42,136 bases of DNA. It comes from Insulibacter thermoxylanivorax. Lineage in GTDB: Bacteria; Bacillota; Bacilli; Paenibacillales; DA-C8. Of the stretch, positions 16,418 to 25,480 are shown in pieces; the stretch's first letter is position 1, and every line of letters starts with the position of its first letter. The notes under the pieces were generated by a model. It did not search any database. It was not told where the DNA came from and was given only the letters and a program-made list of their open reading frames with translations. The stretch spans positions 1 to 42,136 of the forward strand of contig NZ_BMAQ01000020.1 of assembly GCF_015472005.1 (NCBI RefSeq), read 5' to 3'. Both the position numbers and the translations under genes were made by a program.

Positions 16418-16440
16418 GTCAATACGTTCTGCCCTACTCC

Positions 16441-16728
16441 TTAAGGCCAGATTTTTTTTTTAAGCCACGACAATTGCGTGGTTAAACGACCAACTTCGGC
16501 ATAAAGGTTTTCAATTTGTTGCTCATAGTCAGCCTTCATTTGATCTACTTTCTTATTTTCTTTCGCAAACAACTGGGGCATTTGTTCAAGAAACGCATTC
16601 CTCCATTGCCGGATCTGATTCACATGGATTCCATGAGAGGAAGCAATTTCACTCATAGTTTTTTCTTCTTTTAGGACCTCTAGCACGATCTGGGATTTAA
16701 ACTCTGGTGTATATCGTTTTCTTTTCAT
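16441..16728 (-). CDS. IS3-family OrfA (HTH protein)
   Basis: 95 aa. HTH_Tnp_1 domain (KRKRYTPEFKSQIVLEVLKE, then MSEIASSHGIHVNQIRQWRN) followed by a leucine-zipper-like coiled coil (ADYEQQIENLYAEVGRLTTQ). It ends WLKKKIWP at an A10 run, the slippery site for -1 frameshifting into orfB. It binds the terminal repeats and modulates transposition. Confidence 0.92.
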   Translation of the reverse strand: MKRKRYTPEFKSQIVLEVLKEEKTMSEIASSHGIHVNQIRQWRNAFLEQMPQLFAKENKKVDQMKADYEQQIENLYAEVGRLTTQLSWLKKKIWP

Positions 16729-16776
16729 AAACCTACTTTAACATCTCCTCATTTCGTGTCTAGTTTTATGGGTCCA

Positions 16777-16997
16777 TTATAGTTTGCCAGTAGTGTAGCT
16801 ACCTGTTCAGCCGCGCCGTCTTCAGTAGAAGATAAATAATACTCGTATGGCTTGTCATTAAAGGAAGCAAATTTCCGAAGAAGCCCATGCCAATCTTCTA
16901 ATCCAAGGTACCTTCGTGAAAACCCTGATCCAACAAAAAGAAAAGGTGCGGACTCAAAGTTGTTAAGATGTTCGGTAAGCTTTTTCTCAATGTTCAT
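16777..16997 (-). pseudogene. SIR2-type protein, N-terminal fragment cut by the IS3 element
   Basis: ATG 16997 has AAGGAGG 7 nt upstream, a strong start. The about 74 surviving residues include APFLFVGSGFSRRYLGLEDW and HGLLRKFASF, the GSGxSRRYL...W nucleotide-binding signature of SIR2 proteins from defence loci. They end VATLLANY at the IS edge. The remaining 150 or more residues of a SIR2 domain are missing. Simple excision of the IS would join this frame, in phase, to the nuclease-like fragment beyond it. Confidence 0.7.
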
Positions 16998-17267
16998 AAA
17001 ATACCTCCTTACAACAAATTTAATAACATTCATTTAATAAAGCGTACCATACTAGCGTGATTGTCATCTCTACACAATATTAATACCTTAGATATCGACT
17101 CCTTCTCATTGTGACTTATCATTGAAGCTACTGCTCCTTTAAGTATCGAGTTCTTAAACGAATTTATGCCCCAACCTGTAAATTAAGTATTGCCGCTTCA
17201 ACACTCAACTCAACTTTCCGTCTTACCACTAGCGATAATATATCTGAGCAATACTGCCACATCTCAT

Positions 17268-18734
17268 CTATTCTTCACTAACCATCAATATTAGACACTC
17301 CACATGCCCCGAATGCGGGAACATGTCGACCGGCTGCACCTCGACTGTGCGGAAGCCGCCGTCTTCAAGGATGCGCAGGTCGCGGGCGAGGGTCGCTGGA
17401 TTGCAGCTGACATAGACGACCCGCTTCGGCTTCATCTCGATGATCGTCTCGAGCAGCGAACGATCGCAGCCCTTGCGCGGCGGATCGACGACGATCACGT
17501 CCGCCGCTATGCCGGCCTTGCGCCAACGCGGCAGCAGATCCTCCGCCCGGCCAACGGCAAATTCGGTGTTTGTTACACCGTTCAGCTGCGCATTGCGCCT
17601 TGCGTCTTCGACCGCTTCCGGCACGATCTCTACGCCGTACACCTTCTTCGCCCGCTGGGCCAGGAACAGCGAGATCGTCCCGATGCCGCAGTAAGCGTCG
17701 ATCACTGTTTCTTCTCCGGTAAGTGCGGTATATTCCAATGCTTTATCATACAGCACCTTCGTCTGCACGGGATTCACCTGATAGAAGGACCGCGCCGAGA
17801 TCGCGAAGCGAACCTCCCCGATCCGATCCTCGATCGTCTCGCTTCCCCACAGCACCTGTGTCTCCTCGCCAAAGATCACGCTTGTCCGCTTCGTATTCAC
17901 ATTCTGACAGATGCTCTTAAGCGCATACTCAGGCTGGCTCACGCGCACCGCCTCACGGATGCGATCCACCAGCTCATCCGCTTTCGGCAGCTTCCTGCCG
18001 TTGGTCACCAGCACGAGCATCAACTCCCGCGACTGCACGCCGACCCGCACAACCACATGGCGCAGCAGGCCGCGATGCGTCGCGTGGTCATAGGCTGGGA
18101 TCCCCAGCTCACCGGCGATCTGCTTCACCTGCCGGATCAGCTCATCATTCTGCGGATCTTGAATCAGACAGCTGTCCATATCGACGATGCGGCGGCTCCC
18201 CGGCTCATAGAATCCTGCGATCAATCCGCCTTCCCGCTCTCCGATCGGCACGACGGCCTTGTTGCGGTATCGCCATGGATCTTCCATGCCGATCACGGGG
18301 TGCACGATCACTCCGTGCGAGCCAGCATCGCTGGCGCTCGATGATCCCCGGACATCCAGCTTCCCGATACGCTGCAGATTATCGATAACGAGCTGTCTCT
18401 TCCACCTCAGCTGCCCTTCATAGCTTAGATGCTGCAGCTGGCAGCCGCCGCATCGGCCATAGACTGGACACAGCGGTGCGACCCGTTCCCCGCTGGTTCG
18501 CAGCACCTCCTCCAGCTTCGCATGGCCGTACTGCTTCTTCAGCTCCGTTACCCGCACACGTGCCAGCTCACCGGGCAAAGCACCGGACACGAACAACGTG
18601 AATCCTTCCACACGCCCTACGCCATGTCCCTCATAGGTGAGATCAAGGATCTCCACCTCGCAGACTTGTCCCTGATTCACCGGAAGCGGTGCTGGATGAT
18701 TTTGTTTAATCGTTGTACGTGTCTTTTTGTTCAT
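17268..18734 (-). CDS. rlmD: 23S rRNA (uracil-5)-methyltransferase, RlmD/RlmCD (TrmA) family
   Basis: About 488 aa SAM-dependent RNA m5U methyltransferase. An N-terminal TRAM domain (about 20-80: [20 protein letters not shown]) is followed by a 4Fe-4S cluster motif [15 protein letters not shown]. The Rossmann methyltransferase domain has [13 protein letters not shown] (SAM loop), [10 protein letters not shown] and the catalytic Cys in [13 protein letters not shown]. In Bacilli this subgroup modifies U747 and/or U1939; which one cannot be told here. The upstream start at 18776 is possible; ATG 18734 matches the usual N-terminus and has GGGAG upstream. It is the first housekeeping gene right of the island. 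Confidence 0.92.
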   Translation of the reverse strand: MNKKTRTTIKQNHPAPLPVNQGQVCEVEILDLTYEGHGVGRVEGFTLFVSGALPGELARVRVTELKKQYGHAKLEEVLRTSGERVAPLCPVYGRCGGCQLQHLSYEGQLRWKRQLVIDNLQRIGKLDVRGSSSASDAGSHGVIVHPVIGMEDPWRYRNKAVVPIGEREGGLIAGFYEPGSRRIVDMDSCLIQDPQNDELIRQVKQIAGELGIPAYDHATHRGLLRHVVVRVGVQSRELMLVLVTNGRKLPKADELVDRIREAVRVSQPEYALKSICQNVNTKRTSVIFGEETQVLWGSETIEDRIGEVRFAISARSFYQVNPVQTKVLYDKALEYTALTGEETVIDAYCGIGTISLFLAQRAKKVYGVEIVPEAVEDARRNAQLNGVTNTEFAVGRAEDLLPRWRKAGIAADVIVVDPPRKGCDRSLLETIIEMKPKRVVYVSCNPATLARDLRILEDGGFRTVEVQPVDMFPHSGHVECLILMVSEE

Positions 18735-19070
18735 AGCTTGTCTATGCTCCCTGTCCCTTATATCCTGTATCCTCATTCATTCTTAATTCCCGTTACTATC
18801 GAATGAATGCCGCTCTAACATCATTCTCTTATCACAATTACCATCATTATGCCACAACAGCCGGCCCTGCGTGCAGCGAAGTGCGATGCCGAGCAAATAC
18901 GCATGATTTCCGAGCAACGCAAGTCCATCCGGCGAGCGCGTTCGGCTGGACTTGCCCATGCTGATCTGCCTTTTTTGCTTAAACCCTTCCGCAAGGCGGC
19001 TGTTGCACGGCCTTCTCTGCAAGTCCATTCATATATTGGAGTAACGCTTGTCGAGAAGAGGTGCAGGACG

Positions 19071-19538
19071 ATGCCAGTACAATTCCTAGACTCCAGAGTA
19101 TCCGACTTCTTCACTTCGGATAACGAGGATCTTATATTGCCAACGGATACTCCGATTCTGCTTGGAGATATCGGTTTGCAGACCGCAGCGGCACTCGGCA
19201 CGCCTAACCAAAGCAGCATTCGCGTTCAACTCGTGGGAACGATCGGCGTTACGATCCGTTCCGGCAATCCCAGAGTCATAGTCTATGTCCAGCGCGGCAG
19301 TACCGAAGTTTTCGGTTCCGGGACGATCATCTACACCCTGCAGGGCGATCTGCCCGCGGAGGCGGGCAACACCCGGCTGCTTAACTTCACAGCAGGAGAC
19401 TTCCCTTCAGCTCTCGATGCAGCTAGCGGCGAGATTCGCTATACGATGTTCGCCGTTGCCGAGAGAAGCAGGAAATCCCGCGTACGCATACGCGGCCCTG
19501 TTAACTTCATGGGCACAGCCGCGGCAGGGAACGAATAA
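19071..19538 (+). CDS. Conserved small protein, exosporium/BclA-C-terminal-like sandwich (uncertain)
   Basis: 155 aa from ATG 19071, which has GAGGTG 7 nt upstream; the longer frame from 18849 has no such signal. The sequence opens MPVQFLDSRVSDFFTSDNED and is rich in Thr/Val/Gly with alternating strands (LVGTIGVTIRSGNPRVIVYV, GTIIYTLQGDL, EIRYTMFAVA). It has no signal peptide. The pattern suggests a jelly-roll or TNF-like beta domain seen in spore surface proteins of Bacilli. This is an impression, not a firm assignment. It is the only plus-strand gene among minus-strand neighbours. Confidence 0.55.
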   Translation: MPVQFLDSRVSDFFTSDNEDLILPTDTPILLGDIGLQTAAALGTPNQSSIRVQLVGTIGVTIRSGNPRVIVYVQRGSTEVFGSGTIIYTLQGDLPAEAGNTRLLNFTAGDFPSALDAASGEIRYTMFAVAERSRKSRVRIRGPVNFMGTAAAGNE

Positions 19539-19622
19539 CAGTCCTGCGCTGCTTGATAGTTCGCTGATATATATCCCATATCTTCTCACCCAAAAAGGCC
19601 GATTCTGCACACAACAAACGTG

Positions 19623-20552
19623 TCAGATCGGCCTTGTGCCTGCTGCTGCACTGTCCGCGGGAACGATCACATGCAGATGATGCGGCAGAACGCTGAATCG
19701 GCCGGGAAGACTGCCGCCTAATTCCCCGTCCAGATTCAACTGCACTTGATCCTCGGACCTTAGCATGATCTCATCGACATGCAGGTATTCGACCAGCGGA
19801 TCGTTCAGATGATCCCCGCGCAAAGCCATCGATGCCAATCGGATAAAATCCGCCAAACTGCATTTCTTCAGAATGATCAGATCAAGCTTGCCGTCATTGA
19901 GACTCGCTTCCGGAGCCAGCTTCTCGAAGCCGGCCACAGAAGTGCTGTTCGCCAGGAAGAACAGCATGATCTCCTCATCGACGACCCGCTCCCCCGTGCG
20001 CATCTCCACCTTGATCGGCCGCAGCCAAGCCAACTTCTCGATCCCTTTAACATAGTATGCCAGCTGTCCCAGCATCGTCTTCAGCTTGCTGGGCACCTCA
20101 TAAGTCAACTCCGTAATCGATCCCCCGCCGGCAATATTGATAAAATACTTCGTCCCATCCTCCAGCTCGCACTTGCCGAGATCGATCGGCACGGTATGCT
20201 GCTGCAGGATGACATCGGCGGCCTGCTCCCAAGAGCGCGGTATGCCGACCGCCCGGGCAAAATCATTGGTCGTTCCGACGGGCAGAATCCCCAGCTTCGG
20301 CCTGTGTTCCAGCTCCGCCAAGCCATTCACAACCTCGTAGATCGTGCCGTCGCCGCCGGCAGCGATGATGATATCGAAACCACGGGCGACCGCCTCCGCC
20401 GCAGCCTGCGTAGCATCCCCCGTTCCCTTCGTCTCATGACAGGAAGTCTCCAGACCGCCCCGTTCCAAACGATCCAGGATATCAGGCAGCCGCCGGCGCA
20501 TCTCCTCTCGACCAGAACTCGGATTATAGATCAATCTGGCGCGCTTCACCAT
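19623..20552 (-). CDS. dgkB: Diacylglycerol kinase (DgkB type)
   Basis: About 309 aa lipid kinase that phosphorylates diacylglycerol to phosphatidate, recycling it into phospholipid synthesis. N-terminal RLIYNPSSGRE and the nucleotide motif AAGGDGTIYEVVNGL, then LGILPVGTTNDFARA, are diagnostic of the DAGK catalytic domain. The C-terminal beta domain contains DGKLDLIILKK and LNLDGEL. Length fits B. subtilis DgkB. ATG 20552 (MVKRARLIYN) is preferred to the upstream start at 20573. In B. subtilis dgkB lies beside the rlmCD homologue, as here. Confidence 0.92.
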   Translation of the reverse strand: MVKRARLIYNPSSGREEMRRRLPDILDRLERGGLETSCHETKGTGDATQAAAEAVARGFDIIIAAGGDGTIYEVVNGLAELEHRPKLGILPVGTTNDFARAVGIPRSWEQAADVILQQHTVPIDLGKCELEDGTKYFINIAGGGSITELTYEVPSKLKTMLGQLAYYVKGIEKLAWLRPIKVEMRTGERVVDEEIMLFFLANSTSVAGFEKLAPEASLNDGKLDLIILKKCSLADFIRLASMALRGDHLNDPLVEYLHVDEIMLRSEDQVQLNLDGELGGSLPGRFSVLPHHLHVIVPADSAAAGTRPI

Positions 20553-20749
20553 TCGTACAGCACCACCATCCACGATAATATCATATACCGTTTAGTTCCA
20601 TTATGGCACAAACCCTGTTCCGTTCCAATCCTGATCACCTAAGCGAAACCTGTCCACTCACGCCTCACGCCGGCGCTGCGATTCGTCCTGTTGACGGCTC
20701 CTTGCAGCTTCCTCTTGACCTTACTATTGTCTGCCCCTCTCCTGTCTGA

Positions 20750-21535
20750 TCATTCCATCCCAGGCAGCACGCTGCGAACCTGCTCTGCGATCCACTTGCT
20801 GACAGCGGGATGGGGAAGGAGCGTCTTCCCATTGTAACGCCATTCGAACCCAGCGAAGCGCTGCGGCACAACCTTCCTCGTAAAATACCCCTCACTGACA
20901 AAAAACGGCGACAAAATCACCTGACAACCCGGATGCTCCACCTGCACCTTCTCCATCAACTGACGCGCCTGCTCCTCCTGCTGCAGCATCGCCGGATAGG
21001 CCACTTGGAATCCGCCCAGCTCCCGCAGCCGATGTGCGGCCCGCTCCAAGACGGCCAGCCATCTCTCATAGAATCCTTCCTCACGGCTGCCATGGCCGAC
21101 GACGATCAATACCTCGCGTTCCGGCTCCTCGGACAGCGGACGGAGTTTATCGTAGAGCGCTTCGAGGATCAGCGGATGATCGTCCATCACCGAGGTCCAA
21201 TGGATCTTCGCCTCTGCCCGCATGCGCGGAAGATCCGTCGGCAGCGCAGGCTCCGCTTCCAGTCCGAGCGCATATCGGATCTCATCGATATGGACGCTGC
21301 CCGATGAGATGAACAGGGGCACGGTGATGATGTCCGTCACCCCTTTCGCTTCCAAGCAGTCGATCCCATCCTGGATCAATCTTCCCTCGACGAGCTCAAG
21401 ATAAGAGGAGAACACCGGAATACCGGCAGGGATAGCCGCCTGCGCCACTGCTTCATCGACGAGCTGGACCCAGTCCTCCTCCCGTGAACCATGGCTGATC
21501 ACCAGGACGCCGTATTTGCCCTTATACATCATCAT
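20750..21535 (-). CDS. Sirohydrochlorin/cobalt chelatase, CbiX family (two-domain)
   Basis: About 261 aa, two CbiX/SirB-like repeats. The first begins GVLVISHGSREEDWVQLVDE and the second VLIVVGHGSREEGFYERWLA; each HGSR has the metal-handling His. A third His region is VPLFISSGSVHIDEI. These enzymes insert Fe or Co into sirohydrochlorin for siroheme or cobalamin. ATG 21535 has GAGGAGGTG 8 nt upstream; the TTG at 21541 is rejected. No other tetrapyrrole gene is nearby, so the metal is undetermined. Confidence 0.87.
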   Translation of the reverse strand: MMMYKGKYGVLVISHGSREEDWVQLVDEAVAQAAIPAGIPVFSSYLELVEGRLIQDGIDCLEAKGVTDIITVPLFISSGSVHIDEIRYALGLEAEPALPTDLPRMRAEAKIHWTSVMDDHPLILEALYDKLRPLSEEPEREVLIVVGHGSREEGFYERWLAVLERAAHRLRELGGFQVAYPAMLQQEEQARQLMEKVQVEHPGCQVILSPFFVSEGYFTRKVVPQRFAGFEWRYNGKTLLPHPAVSKWIAEQVRSVLPGME

Positions 21536-21587
21536 CGGCAACGCACCTCCTCAGCTCCGCTGGAAAAACTTCCTAACATATAATAAA

Positions 21588-21605
21588 ACGGACACCCAGG
21601 TCCGT
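21588..21605 (-). terminator. Terminator after yerC
   Basis: Minus strand: ACGGAC, 6-nt loop, GTCCGT, then TTTATTA. It lies 26 bp after the yerC stop. Confidence 0.7.
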
Positions 21606-21630
21606 CTTCATGTCGTCCTATGATCTGATA

Positions 21631-21924
21631 TTATAACTTCTTGATCCGCTCCAAGGCCATGCGATAACCGTCGGTACCATAGTTGAGGCAGCGTTTCACC
21701 CGCGAGATCGTAGCTGTGCTTGCCCCCGTCTCCTGTTCGATCTGGTTATACGTGCATCCCTTACCCAGCATACGTGCAACCTCCAGGCGCTGCGAGAGCG
21801 ATAAAATCTCGTTAACCGTGCATAAGTCTTCGAAGAAAATATAGCATTCATCGATCGTCTTGAGCGATAGGATAGCTTCGAATAATTGATCGATCGTTTT
21901 GTCGTTTAACTTCTTGAGTTGCAC
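21631..21924 (-). CDS. yerC: YerC/YecD family TrpR-related protein
   Basis: 97 aa all-helical DNA-binding protein of the TrpR-like superfamily. It contains SLSQRLEVARMLGKGCTYNQ followed by IEQETGASTATISRVKRCLN, the HTH that defines the family. It begins at GTG 21924 (MQLKKLND), with AGAGGTG upstream. The regulatory target is unknown. In B. subtilis yerC follows yerB downstream of the pur operon. Here yerB is separated from it by an extra gene on the opposite strand. Confidence 0.92.
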   Translation of the reverse strand: MQLKKLNDKTIDQLFEAILSLKTIDECYIFFEDLCTVNEILSLSQRLEVARMLGKGCTYNQIEQETGASTATISRVKRCLNYGTDGYRMALERIKKL

Positions 21925-22160
21925 GAACGATTCACCTCTTCATGAACGTTGATACTTCTATTTTACTTTACCTCTGTAAAGATATCAAACTTTAAATGGG
22001 TTAAGCACGGGTTGCCAGCGGATGACGCGGTATAAGTTTCCGCCCATTTTGTGCGAATGGGAATAATCGGGATATTCGTCCATACAACCAAGGCCTTTGC
22101 CACATAGAGTATAGGGAAAACGTACAGATCTACATCTCTTATGAAGGATCGTGAATTGGC

Positions 22161-22712
22161 GTGAATCAATATCCCTATCCATCTTATCGGCATCAACCGC
22201 ACATTCATCAGCACAACCAACTGCCGCAGGGAACGCCGTATCCGCCAGCCAGTTATCCGCCTGCGGGCTTCCATAATCCCTATCCCGATGCCTACCCCCA
22301 ACCTCCTGCTGAGCTGCTGCAGCAGCCGGCTGGAGGCAGCGGCGGGGGCGGTCTAGGCGGTCTCCTCGGCGGCGGCCGGGCAGGTCAGATGCTCGGAGAT
22401 CTGCAAAGTTTTGTGAATCGAATGGGCGGGATCGACGGCATCTTATCGACGGTTACCAAAGTTCAGAAACTCATGTCCACCGTTCAGCAGATTACTCCGA
22501 TGCTCAGCCTCCTTCTGAATAAGAAGGGACCTGGAACCAGTCTTGCCCAGGCGGATGCCGGCTACCGTTCACCCAGCCGAAGACGCCGCCGGCGCCGGAG
22601 CGGCAGCGGCAGCAGGCGAGGGAGACGGTCTGGCAGGAATACCAGCCGAACTGGAAGAGCGGGTTCTGGTTCCGGCTCCTCCCGTTCCCGATCCAGGAAT
22701 CGCATCAGGTGA
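22161..22712 (+). CDS. Pro/Gly-rich protein with an Arg-rich tail, unknown
   Basis: 183 aa in three segments. First, a Pro/Tyr/His/Gln-rich head (PYPSYRHQPHIHQHNQ) reminiscent of spore coat proteins. Second, a Gly-rich hinge (GGGGLGGLLGGG) leading to an amphipathic region (LQSFVNRMGGIDGILSTVTK, VQKLMSTVQQITPMLSLLL). Third, a very basic tail of Arg and Ser ([19 protein letters not shown] and RSGRNTSRTGR). The architecture recalls YqfQ/VrrA-like Bacilli proteins with nucleic-acid-like tails, but identity is unproven. The start is GTG 22161 with AAGGAT about 12 nt before. A terminator follows. Confidence 0.65.
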   Translation: MNQYPYPSYRHQPHIHQHNQLPQGTPYPPASYPPAGFHNPYPDAYPQPPAELLQQPAGGSGGGGLGGLLGGGRAGQMLGDLQSFVNRMGGIDGILSTVTKVQKLMSTVQQITPMLSLLLNKKGPGTSLAQADAGYRSPSRRRRRRRSGSGSRRGRRSGRNTSRTGRAGSGSGSSRSRSRNRIR

Positions 22713-22735
22713 ACACGAAACGGCGGAAGTCAGCT

Positions 22736-22790
22736 GACAAGGCGATGACCAGACGGTTACTCCATCCAAGGTCGTTCGCCTTGTCTTCTT
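22736..22790 (+). terminator. Terminator after the Arg-rich protein gene
   Basis: Arms GACAAGGCGA (22736-22745) and TCGCCTTGTC (22776-22785), with an extra TGACC/GGTCG-like extension inside, then TTCTTC. Confidence 0.65.
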
Positions 22791-22874
22791 CATCGCTTCT
22801 ATCGGTTCTAATGCCCGGTCATGATTCCATATAACTATCGTAAGTACTATGCTGCGAAGTTGCAATATACGATG

Positions 22875-23948
22875 TTACGCATCCGCGTTCTCATCAGCCG
22901 CGGAGAAGGTGACTTTGAGATCCGGAGAAATCACCTGCACCCAGGTCTTGCCGGGGATCAGCGGCACCTCTTCGCCGTTGATATACGGTCTGATGATGCC
23001 GTCCTTCTGTTCCCATACGATCTCCCGCACCTTGCCCTTCTGGGCAATCCAGCCCTTGCCCGGGCCGTATACATCAATCTCCCGGCGGCCGACATTATCC
23101 ACTACGCGGTGGGAAGCGGCGATGATCATGATATTCGCCGCTTCAATCTGCTCTTCGCTCTCCTTATCCACGTGGGGTGCTCCTGCCATATAGCGCAGGT
23201 ACGTCTCCTTCTCAGCATCATATTCATATTCCACATGATAGCCCAGCAGATAGTTGACACGGACTTTCTCCGCGGGTTCCCCGGTCATCACAATATCCTT
23301 ATCAGCAAAGGGTATCGCCTCCGGCTGATTCCATTCCGTGCGCAGTTTCCGGTTCTCCTGCCCCTTGCGGATCAACTCCATGCTCGTATAAAGGTTGTGC
23401 GGTTTAGACCGTTCTTTGCTGCGCCAGAAATAAGCGCCGCCGCCGTAGATCTCATCTAAACGGTCCAATTTCTTCTTCTGTACATATTCGATGGCAGCCG
23501 GGCTGTATCCGGCATGGACGATCATCGCGTCCATCCCTTCGGCGATCTGTGCAAAATACGGACGCAAACTGCGCACCGGACCGATGACCTCCGGTTGCTG
23601 GCTGTGGAACACAGCAGCGAATCGAGTAATCTCTCCCTCTACCAAGAATTCATAAACGATATCCGCATCGATCAGTCCGCTCTGCGGACGAGCTGCTCTA
23701 TGATTCTCGATCATCACGAGGATCGGACGAGCTGCCATCTCCTCTTCCGTGCCGATCCCGGTTAATGGATATGTATAGGGATAGACGATCTCCGGTTCAG
23801 GCTCAGGTTCTGGTTCGATGATCGGTGCTGGAAGCGGCGGTTCCGGCTCAAGGTCCTCCGTTGGTTGGGGCTGTCCGCAGCCGGCAGCCAAGACGATGAG
23901 TGCTAAGCATACGATTAGTACAGCAGGCCATCCTTTCATCCTCGTCAC
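22875..23948 (-). CDS. yerB: YerB-like lipoprotein, DUF3048
   Basis: 357 aa. Lipobox LIVLAAGC (Cys24) predicts a lipid-anchored exported protein. A Pro/Glu linker (about 26-56, many PEPE) follows. Then the DUF3048 N-terminal domain: RPILVMIENHRAARPQSGLI, DADIVYEFLVEGEITRFAAV and GPVRSLRPYF. The C-terminal DUF3048 domain begins near 235 (VNYLLGYHVEYEYD) and includes PGKTWVQVI. Function unknown. The start is GTG 23948 with GAGGTG upstream; an in-frame ATG three codons on is an alternative. Confidence 0.9.
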   Translation of the reverse strand: MTRMKGWPAVLIVCLALIVLAAGCGQPQPTEDLEPEPPLPAPIIEPEPEPEPEIVYPYTYPLTGIGTEEEMAARPILVMIENHRAARPQSGLIDADIVYEFLVEGEITRFAAVFHSQQPEVIGPVRSLRPYFAQIAEGMDAMIVHAGYSPAAIEYVQKKKLDRLDEIYGGGAYFWRSKERSKPHNLYTSMELIRKGQENRKLRTEWNQPEAIPFADKDIVMTGEPAEKVRVNYLLGYHVEYEYDAEKETYLRYMAGAPHVDKESEEQIEAANIMIIAASHRVVDNVGRREIDVYGPGKGWIAQKGKVREIVWEQKDGIIRPYINGEEVPLIPGKTWVQVISPDLKVTFSAADENADA

Positions 23949-24030
23949 TTGTCTAATTCACCTCATACTCGTTTGTTGATGTCTAGATGATAAAGCCCGG
24001 ATACCTTCTTCTCTCTCCGGCACCCCATTT

Positions 24031-24055
24031 CCTTCCTTGAGGGGAAGGTTTTTTG
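24031..24055 (+). terminator. Orphan plus-strand terminator-like hairpin
   Basis: CCTTCC, short loop, GGAAGG followed by six T on the plus strand. No plus-strand gene lies upstream within 1.3 kb apart from the Arg-rich gene, which has its own terminator. It may stop antisense transcripts or be fortuitous. Confidence 0.4.
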
Positions 24056-24074
24056 GTCAATCCGGGTACAGAAA

Positions 24075-24115
24075 GGGAAACCCGAGGACGCTCTTCGAAT
24101 GTCCTCAGGTTTCCC
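24075..24115 (-). terminator. Terminator after the DUF4349 gene
   Basis: Arms GGGAAACCCGAGGAC and GTCCTCAGGTTTCCC pair over about 15 bp with one mismatch, followed on the minus strand by TTTCT. It starts about 30 bp after the DUF4349 stop. Confidence 0.75.
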
Positions 24116-24146
24116 TTATCTCATCTGCTGTATGGATGATTACTTG

Positions 24147-25379
24147 TTATTTCTTGACTTTTGGCTCGCTATCCTCGCCATGATTCTCATCAGGTTCATC
24201 TTTTTCGCAGTCTTTGCCGCCGTTTGCTGCTCGATCGTCTATTGTTCCGTCATCTGTCTCTCCACCCTGCATGACTTCACGGTCTGCCGCTTCTTCTGGC
24301 GCTTCATCCTCATCCTTATACGCCTGCTTGAACACATCTCGATCGTGCCGTCTCATATCGGGATGACGCTCCAGTCTCTCCTCTCGCTCCCGTTTCAACT
24401 TATAGCGGAACCAGAAGAAGAAAGGCGATGCCAACAAGGCCAACACGAGCAATACCGGAATGGCGGCGACGATGAAGATGACCAGTTCCTGCAGCACGCT
24501 GGAGATACCGCTTAACACCGACTGCAGGGCAGAACTCAGACGCTCGCCGAAGGAGGGTTCCTGTTGTTTTTCTTGTTTGGCTGTGAGGTTGTCGTTCTTC
24601 TCATATACCGTTAATTCGATGGTGGAGTATGCGACGTTCTGCTCCAGATACCGCATCCGGCCTTTGATCCGCTCGATATCCTGCTGCACGTCGTTCAACT
24701 CTTGCGAGAAAATCACAAGATCCCCCGTGCTCGCCGCTTGTTCCATGAACGATAAGAGCCGTTGTTCCGTAACCTCCAATACGTTCAGACGGGCCTCCAG
24801 ATCCACGTACTCCTCGGTTACATCTTGCCCGGTTACCTTGCTCTCATAATGATCCGGGCTGAGTTCCTCCAGTCGATTCAGCAGGTCCATGAAGCCGCTC
24901 GCCGGAACCTTAATCGTAAAATGCCCGCTCCTATCATGCTCGCTATTAATCTCATTAAAATTCAGCTGATACCCCCCTGCTAACTGAACGAGGCTGCGGA
25001 TCTTCGACCGCGCTTCACCGAAGTCTTCAACTTCTATCGTTACATATGCTTTGTAGATCAGCTTTCGGTTAATCGCAGGATTCGCTTCGTCAATCCCCCA
25101 ACCTGCAGCATCACGGCCGCCAATGATTCCTGCTTCGCTTCCGCCGCCGCTTTCCGGCGCGGCAGCATTCGCTGCATCGTCTCGTTCATCATCCGCGCCT
25201 GCTCCCGTGTCCACAAAACCTAATGTCGACTCATTCGCAATATAACTGTTCGGTGCAGCATTTCCCGCCGTGTCCGAACTGGAGCCGCTGCTGCATCCTG
25301 CCATGATGAGTACCAAGCCGAGGAATACCGCCGCCGCTCCGATGCCGATTTTTCTAAACCAACACGAACGACCCCCCAT
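24147..25379 (-). CDS. DUF4349 lipoprotein with C-terminal membrane anchor
   Basis: 410 aa. Signal peptide with lipobox LIMAGC (Cys29), then a low-complexity Ser/Ala/Gly/Asp linker to about residue 105. The DUF4349 domain (about 108-335) starts KLIYKAYVTIEVEDFGEARS and contains FTIKVPASGFMDLLNRLEEL, DVTEEYVDLEARL and a predicted coiled coil (LNDVQQDIERIKGRMRYLEQ). It is followed by ELTVYEK, a transmembrane helix (VIFIVAAIPVLLVLALLASP) and an acidic/charged cytoplasmic tail (DEAPEEAADREVMQGGETDD). Function unknown; the family is common at the cell envelope. Confidence 0.9.
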   Translation of the reverse strand: MGGRSCWFRKIGIGAAAVFLGLVLIMAGCSSGSSSDTAGNAAPNSYIANESTLGFVDTGAGADDERDDAANAAAPESGGGSEAGIIGGRDAAGWGIDEANPAINRKLIYKAYVTIEVEDFGEARSKIRSLVQLAGGYQLNFNEINSEHDRSGHFTIKVPASGFMDLLNRLEELSPDHYESKVTGQDVTEEYVDLEARLNVLEVTEQRLLSFMEQAASTGDLVIFSQELNDVQQDIERIKGRMRYLEQNVAYSTIELTVYEKNDNLTAKQEKQQEPSFGERLSSALQSVLSGISSVLQELVIFIVAAIPVLLVLALLASPFFFWFRYKLKREREERLERHPDMRRHDRDVFKQAYKDEDEAPEEAADREVMQGGETDDGTIDDRAANGGKDCEKDEPDENHGEDSEPKVKK

Positions 25380-25480
25380 AGTCTCAACCCTTTCTTAATT
25401 GTAAGATCTGGAATTTGATTAACAGACGTTTGACGATCGGGAAAGGTTGCGGGATGAGTCGGAATTTTCTGAACAAATAA

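Larger units (their letters stand above)
15361..16776 (-). mobile_element. IS3-family insertion sequence, complete
   Basis: About 1.42 kb between imperfect terminal inverted repeats: TGGACCC at 15361 and its complement ending at 16776, with a second matching block AGACAC about 16 bp in. It carries orfA and orfB overlapping via an A10 slippery run. Flanks are TTATGG (left) and TTATAG (right), an imperfect match, so a normal 3-5 bp target duplication is not evident. It separates a SIR2-type N-terminus from a nuclease C-terminus. Confidence 0.88.

Noticed and set aside
17304-18344. 346-codon plus-strand ORF opposite rlmD
   Set aside because: Antisense shadow of rlmD with His/Arg/Leu-rich nonsense composition.
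21542-21587. Cobalamin riboswitch before cbiX
   Set aside because: The space before the start is under 50 bp and ends at the yerC terminator.
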